This document shows, piece after piece, positions 4,402 to 8,268 of a stretch of DNA of 8,268 nucleotides. Source of the DNA: an uncultured Clostridia bacterium (GTDB taxonomy: Bacteria > Bacillota > Clostridia > TANB77 > CAG-508); contig CAQPRV010000060.1 in NCBI GenBank assembly GCA_948857205.1, positions 1 to 8,268 on the forward strand, written 5' to 3'. Under the pieces are notes generated by a model that saw only the letters and a program-made list of their open reading frames with translations, was not told the origin of the DNA and made no database searches. The position numbers and the translations under genes are program-made. Every line of letters starts with the position of its first letter. Position 1 is the first letter of the stretch.

Positions 4402-6063
4402 ATGGATAAAGATAGATTTAGTGATGGAGTTTTCTTTAAATGGTTAAATCAAAAAGAAATATATAAAAAGTATGATAATAAAGGTAGGTCAATACGAATA
4501 CAAGCGTATTTAGACGAGCTACACGAAGATTATATTGCTACTAGACCAGGTGCTGATTTTGGAGATGATTTACACGGACTTTTTGGATATATAAATGGTA
4601 ATTCTAATGTGGAAAAAATGGATTTAAAGGAAATAAAAAAGTATGTAGTAAATAAAACTTTAAACAATATAGATATATATAAAACTGTAATTTCACTTAG
4701 TGAATCTGACGCAATTCAATATGGATATACAATTAAAACTGCTTGGAAAGATTTAATAATTGAACGAATAAATGAAATAGGGGAACAGTATGGAATAAAA
4801 CCAGAAAACATTGAATGGACAGCTTCATATCATTCTAAAAAAAATAATCCACATTGCCATTTGCTTTTTTGGAATAAAAATCAAAATTTAGAACTTCAAA
4901 AGAAACCATTTGTTAGATATAAAAAGATTAGAAAAGCATTATCAAAAAGTATATTTAAACTAAAATTAAAAAGTTTATATGATATTAAAAATGTTTCTAA
5001 AAAACAAATAGCAAATTTAACAAATGAGGAATTGCAAAAATATAAAGATACACTAAAAGAATTTTATAAGAATCCAGATATGCAATTAAGAATTGTAGAT
5101 ACAGATAATGAAGAAAAAATAATAATGGATAGCTTAAAAGATTTAGAATTAGAACATCATATTTATATTTGTGATATAGAAGAACCTAATAATTTTACAG
5201 AAATAAAGAAAATAGAGGTAGACAGATTTGAATTTAAAAATTGTGGAGAACAATCAATACTTTATAGGCAAAATTCTTTTTTAGACACAGCAGAGTTTTT
5301 AGCAAATTTCTCAAATTTAAAAGTATTTGATAGTAAAAGTGAGTTAGAAAATTATATAGCTCAAAAGAATAAAGAACATATAGACATAGAAAACAAACTT
5401 AAAGAAATAATGCCAGATATTTTTGGAATACCAATAATATCAAATAAATTCAAAGAGCAAAATTTCGATATTATTCTTAATAAAATAGCAGAGTTAAAAA
5501 GTATATCTAATAATTTTGAAAATGGTTATAAATACAAATATCAAATACCAGAAGTAAAGATGTATATAGATGAACTATCTAAACTTATTCTAAATACTTC
5601 AGAAGATTGCAAAAATGAATTTGATGAATACATACAAACATCAATAAATGTTTCAAGAATTATTGCTGATATTGATAATAAAAAGGACTATGAAAAAATA
5701 AGAAGAAGAGCAGAAAGCGAAATGTTTAACAAGATAGGAAATCAGATAATGCAATTTGTAAAAGAAGTTAGTTTTGAAGAATATATTAGAAGGAAACAAG
5801 AGTGGATAGATAATAGAATTAAATATGCAGAAAAACAAGGAATAAAGAAGGCAAATGAAGATATATATTTAAAACGATTTGAAAGTCAAAATGCTAGAAA
5901 GATGATAAATGATATATTTCAAATGCTATCAGAAGAAAACATATCACTTAATGCTTATTACAATAGATTAAAGAATAGTAGCAATTTATCTAAGCAAGCT
6001 AAGAAAGAAATATACTTAAAAAATAGAATGAAAGGAAATATAGATTGGGGATTAGAAAGATGA
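4402..6063 (+). CDS. MOBP-type relaxase
   Basis: This 553-residue protein should nick oriT and stay bound to the 5' end of the transferred strand. The best diagnostic is the metal-binding histidine motif, HSKKNNPHCHLLFW at 144-157, with His144, His151 and His153 matching the HxDxxNPHxHL-like motif III of MOBP relaxases. Other family-like features are DDLHGLFGYING at 55-66 and the strand-helix stretch KTVISLSESDAIQYGY at 94-109. The catalytic Tyr cannot be fixed by eye; candidates are among the N-terminal Tyr residues (for example 36, 44, 63, 93, 107 and 109). Residues from about 165 to 553 are largely charged helices, probably coiled coil, without a recognised helicase or primase domain. The ATG at 4402 follows aaaagga. 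The RP4-type nick consensus upstream agrees with this family. The MobP2 or MobP3 subgroups are possible but cannot be resolved here. Confidence 0.85.
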   Translation: MDKDRFSDGVFFKWLNQKEIYKKYDNKGRSIRIQAYLDELHEDYIATRPGADFGDDLHGLFGYINGNSNVEKMDLKEIKKYVVNKTLNNIDIYKTVISLSESDAIQYGYTIKTAWKDLIIERINEIGEQYGIKPENIEWTASYHSKKNNPHCHLLFWNKNQNLELQKKPFVRYKKIRKALSKSIFKLKLKSLYDIKNVSKKQIANLTNEELQKYKDTLKEFYKNPDMQLRIVDTDNEEKIIMDSLKDLELEHHIYICDIEEPNNFTEIKKIEVDRFEFKNCGEQSILYRQNSFLDTAEFLANFSNLKVFDSKSELENYIAQKNKEHIDIENKLKEIMPDIFGIPIISNKFKEQNFDIILNKIAELKSISNNFENGYKYKYQIPEVKMYIDELSKLILNTSEDCKNEFDEYIQTSINVSRIIADIDNKKDYEKIRRRAESEMFNKIGNQIMQFVKEVSFEEYIRRKQEWIDNRIKYAEKQGIKKANEDIYLKRFESQNARKMINDIFQMLSEENISLNAYYNRLKNSSNLSKQAKKEIYLKNRMKGNIDWGLER

Positions 6064-6115
6064 ATTGTATTTTTTTTAAAGAAAAAGTACAGACAATTGA
6101 TACAAAAATACAATT
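6063..6115. repeat. 12-bp inverted repeat after the relaxase gene
   Basis: AATTGTATTTTT (6063-6074) and AAAAATACAATT (6104-6115) are perfect reverse complements around 29 bp, beginning at the last base of the relaxase stop codon. A run of T follows the right arm (to 6118), so it could be a weak terminator of the mobilisation operon, though the stem is almost all A-T. Confidence 0.5.
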
Positions 6116-6170
6116 TTTAAAACCTGCAATCTCTTATTTTATCTATATAGTACAGATAATTAATACAAAA
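6086..6170. repeat. Pair of 22-bp direct repeats 63 bp apart
   Basis: The copies at 6086-6107 and 6149-6170 share AGTACAGA-AATT-ATACAAAA and differ at only two of 22 positions. The 63-bp offset is close to six helical turns. They lie upstream of the BofA-like gene and could be paired regulator sites. No convincing -35/-10 pair was found in 6064-6226. The first copy lies partly inside the 12-bp inverted repeat. Confidence 0.6.
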
Positions 6171-6226
6171 TGTTCCACAATAAACATTAATATCAATTTT
6201 AATAACAATTTGCAAAAGGAATAAAA

Positions 6227-6463
6227 ATGATTAATATTTTAATTTTTATAATTTCACTACTTGTTTATGGATTTTTATTAAGAATATTTGGCTATTCATA
6301 TAAGACTTTTATTCAAGTAGTAATTAATGCAACTTTAGGCTTGATTGCATTGTATGTATTAAAGCTTATAGAAATTCCAGTACAAATAAATTGGATTTCA
6401 ATAATAATTACAGCATTTTTAGGATTACCAGGAGTAGTTGTAATTACAATTTTTAAAAATTGA
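6227..6463 (+). CDS. BofA-like membrane protein (pro-sigmaK processing inhibitor family)
   Basis: This 78-residue hydrophobic protein has a transmembrane helix at 2-20, a second at about 29-47 and a C-terminal hydrophobic segment at 56-75. It resembles BofA (Pfam BofA family): a VINATLGLIALYVLKL stretch, then INWISIIITAFLGLPGV (54-70), which contains the characteristic LGxPGV ending. In Bacillus BofA blocks the intramembrane protease SpoIVFB and so delays pro-sigmaK processing. The Asn before this last segment (Asn55) fits a BofA Asn that I recall as functionally important (N61), while the second-helix Asn (N48) appears to be Lys46 here; that alignment is uncertain. AAAGGA at 6215-6220 supports the ATG. 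The gene sits between the relaxase and coupling protein genes, not beside sporulation genes. It could inhibit a host protease or have been repurposed in the transfer module. Confidence 0.7.
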   Translation: MINILIFIISLLVYGFLLRIFGYSYKTFIQVVINATLGLIALYVLKLIEIPVQINWISIIITAFLGLPGVVVITIFKN

Positions 6464-6475
6464 AAGGGGAAAAAA

Positions 6476-6757
6476 ATGATAACTGATGAAACAAGGCGTG
6501 AAAGCTATCAAAAAATAATACCAAAGCAACCAGTTCGCTATGATCAAATCATTTACATATTAAAAAACAATCCAGAAGGAATGACAGCTAAAGAAATAGC
6601 AGTTGAATTACATAAATTGAAACTAATTCCAAGTACAGAAAGAAATTTTGTTTCTCCTAGATTAACGGAGTTAGTGAAACAAGGAAAAGTTAAAACGATA
6701 GGTAAAAGAGTTTGTCAATATTCAAATAGAAAGGTTGCAGTATTTAAAGTTATTTAG
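6476..6757 (+). CDS. Winged-helix DNA-binding protein
   Basis: This 93-residue protein is compact and winged-helix-like. A first helix, YDQIIYILKNN (22-32), is followed by MTAKEIAVELHKL (36-48), a recognition-helix region NFVSPRLTELVKQGKV (58-73) and a C-terminal beta-wing with TIGKRVCQYSNRKVAVFKV. The MTAKEIA / SPRLTEL / GKV pattern is typical of small wHTH regulators in phages and conjugative elements. The start follows AAAGGGG by several bases and lies 12 bases after the BofA-like stop, so the two genes are probably cotranscribed. The coupling protein gene follows after 31 bases. It may regulate the transfer operon, but its target is unknown. Confidence 0.75.
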   Translation: MITDETRRESYQKIIPKQPVRYDQIIYILKNNPEGMTAKEIAVELHKLKLIPSTERNFVSPRLTELVKQGKVKTIGKRVCQYSNRKVAVFKVI

Positions 6758-8154
6758 ATAAACCATACAAAAGAGGAGAAAAATAATAATGAACAAAAGA
6801 TTAAGTTTAAAAATAATAGGAATGATATTTGCATTTCTCATTAGTATATTTTTATCAAGTTTAATTACCTTTTGCTTAATGCAAATATTTTTAAAACAGC
6901 CAGAAGAAATTTTAAAAATAAATGTTTTTAGAGTTTTAGAAACAGTTTTAAGTTCTAAAGAAAGTATTCAAATTTTTGTATTAACCATTATAAGTTTTAT
7001 GTTATTTGCTACATTTTCAGTTTTCAAATTCTTCAGAACAAAAGATTATCATAGCAAAACATATAAAGTAACGGACAATATTGAGATTCCTGTTCCAGTA
7101 GGTGGAAAGCAGACACAACACGGCTCTGTGTGGTGGTTGGATAAAAAGAATTTTAATAAAACATTTGGAACAAACACAATAGATCCTGAAAATCCTACAA
7201 TACAAGAATTATTAAAAAGGTCAATTGATGATAAGGAAATAATAAAAAAATCTGAAAATGATGAATCAGTAAAAATTAGTTTAGATGTAGAACCATTACC
7301 AGAAGAATTAAGAAAACCTATCTTTTCTAAAGGTGGTTTAGTTGTAGGAAAAAAGGATAGAAAAATTATAAAGCCATATATAAAACATATAAAACTACCT
7401 AAGACAACAAAGTATTTAAAACTTCCTTCAATAAAAGTAAGAAAAGTTGAAGATGTATTTTTTATAAATGATGATTTACATTCATTAACAATAGGAGCAA
7501 CGAGATCAGGAAAAACAAGAAGCTTAGTTCTTCAAAGTATAAATAATACAGCATTAGCAGGAGAGAATATGATAATTAGTGATCCAAAACGGGGAGCTGT
7601 TTGAATACACTTGTGTGGAATTAAAAAGGTTAGGATATAACGTATTAACACTTGATTTTAAAACACCATTAAAGAGTTCTAAATACAACTTTTTGCAACC
7701 AGTAATTGAAGCTATAAAACAGAAAAATACACCAAAAGCAGAGAATTATGCAAGTGATATAGTGCAAAGTTTAGTTGGAGATGTAAAAGGAAATGGCGAA
7801 GCTATTTGGAACAACGGGGAAAAGGCTGTAATAAGAGCGACTATAATGGCTGTCATAATGGAAAATATAGATAATCCAAAACTTCAAAATCTTCCTAATG
7901 TATATCATTTCATTGCAGAAATGTGTAAAGAGCAAGAAGATAAGACAACATTAATTGATACATATTTAGACTTTTTAAAAGAAATTGATAATACACACCC
8001 TGCAATTGCAAGTTTTGCACCTGCTCAAATGGCAGCGAGCAAAACAAGAGCGTCATTTTACACATCAGCACTTTCTACATTAAATATTTTTATGGATAGT
8101 TATGTAGCAAGTATGATTAGTGAAAATGAGATAGATATAAATATAAATGATAAA

Positions 8155-8199
8155 ATAAAAGTAACCAAAAAAGGGAAAATAAAAATTACCAAAAATGGT
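8155..8199. repeat. Imperfect 21-bp tandem direct repeat in the divergent tail
   Basis: Copies at 8155-8175 and 8179-8199 match at about 17 of 21 positions with a 24-bp period. In protein this reads IKVTKKGK then IKITKNGY. A local duplication or insertion event is a reasonable explanation for a tail unlike the protein family. Confidence 0.5.
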
Positions 8200-8208
8200 T
8201 ACTTTTTT
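8157..8208 (+). terminator. 11-bp inverted repeat with T-run, putative terminator
   Basis: aaaagtaacca (8157-8167) and tggttactttt (8196-8206) pair perfectly around a 28-base loop, followed by T through 8208. The fold lies inside the divergent tail of the coupling protein frame, 54 bases before the next start codon. An alternative reading is the terminal hairpin of an inserted element. Confidence 0.45.
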
Positions 8209-8262
8209 GATACAAAAATAATAGTTTGATATACTCTAAAAAAAATAAAAAGGAGTAATCAA

Positions 8263-8268
8263 ATGAAA
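8263..8268 (+). CDS. Start of an unidentified downstream gene (partial)
   Basis: AAAAGGAG (8247-8254) precedes ATG AAA at 8263 with 8-base spacing, so a new gene begins at the window edge. Only two codons are present and its product cannot be told. Because the coupling protein normally continues past this point, this gene may belong to an insertion or rearrangement. Confidence 0.55.

Larger units (their letters stand above)
6789..8229 (+). pseudogene. VirD4-like type IV coupling protein, frameshifted and C-terminally truncated
   Basis: The intact family member is a membrane ATPase that links the relaxase-DNA complex to the transfer channel. The first frame (6789-7604) shows transmembrane segments at 8-34 and 59-82, a QTQHGSVWW motif (108-116) typical of Firmicutes VirD4-like proteins, Walker A GATRSGKT (236-243) and MIISDPK (261-267). 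There the family continues DPKGELFEYT. Here one extra base at about 7590 (aaaC|ggggag) shifts the frame and the first frame stops at 7602-7604, while GELFEYTCVELKRLGYN continues from 7591 in the +1 frame. That frame carries the family's NNGEKAVIRATIMAVI and FAPAQMAASKTRASFYTSALSTLNIF regions, then departs after SENEIDIN into a Lys-rich tail ending at 8229. The TAIFLI-PDE and DEFG Walker B segments are missing. About 480 residues remain of roughly 600 expected. The +1 frame has a GTG at 7579 but no ribosome binding site. Confidence 0.85.

Noticed and set aside
7579..8229. Independent gene starting at the GTG at 7579
   Set aside because: There is no ribosome binding site and the frame is the continuation of the coupling protein, so it is reported as one broken gene.
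1..8268. CRISPR array, rRNA, tRNA or riboswitch
   Set aside because: No spaced identical repeats of CRISPR type, no tRNA cloverleaf or rRNA segment and no recognisable riboswitch core was seen; the only repeats are those listed.

Overview
The window is very AT-rich with strong AGGAGG-type ribosome binding sites, lysine-, asparagine- and isoleucine-rich proteins and TGA used as a stop. This fits a low-GC Firmicute, most likely a spore-forming Clostridia lineage (inference: two genes belong to sporulation protein families). All supported genes lie on the + strand and form the regulatory and DNA-processing part of an integrative conjugative element or conjugative plasmid. No integrase, replication protein, ParA, rRNA, tRNA or CRISPR array is visible.

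Layout. 1-209: noncoding leader with an imperfect inverted repeat and an extended -10 promoter. 210-983: a Spo0A-like protein whose phosphoacceptor Asp is replaced by Asn. 1108-1458: an XRE-type repressor with its own promoter, followed by three evenly spaced TGCA-centred palindromes and a good intrinsic terminator. 1601-2842: a ParB-family protein with a long acidic N-terminal region. 2843-3019: an oriT with a chain of hairpins and a match to the RP4/MOBP nick-site consensus. 3020-3505, 3516-4385 and 4402-6063: a mobilisation operon encoding a ribbon-helix-helix protein (probable relaxosome accessory factor), an unrecognised 289-residue protein and a MOBP-type relaxase. 6064-6226: a spacer with a 12-bp inverted repeat and a 22-bp direct repeat 63 bp apart. 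6227-6463: a BofA-like membrane protein. 6476-6757: a winged-helix protein. 6789-8229: a VirD4-like type IV coupling protein gene broken by a +1 frameshift and ending before its DEFG Walker B region. 8263 onward: the start of another gene.

How the parts work together. The RHH protein and relaxase would bind and nick oriT, and the coupling protein would dock the relaxase-DNA complex on a transfer channel encoded outside the window. ParB, the XRE protein and the winged-helix protein are maintenance or regulatory candidates. Because the coupling protein is doubly damaged in this copy, self-transfer is probably impaired unless the frameshift is a sequencing error or a second coupling protein is present.

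The most interesting feature is the pairing of a phosphorylation-blind Spo0A relative with a BofA relative (BofA inhibits pro-sigmaK processing) on one transfer module. This suggests the element senses or alters the host sporulation programme. That is a hypothesis from family membership and location, not something the sequence proves.
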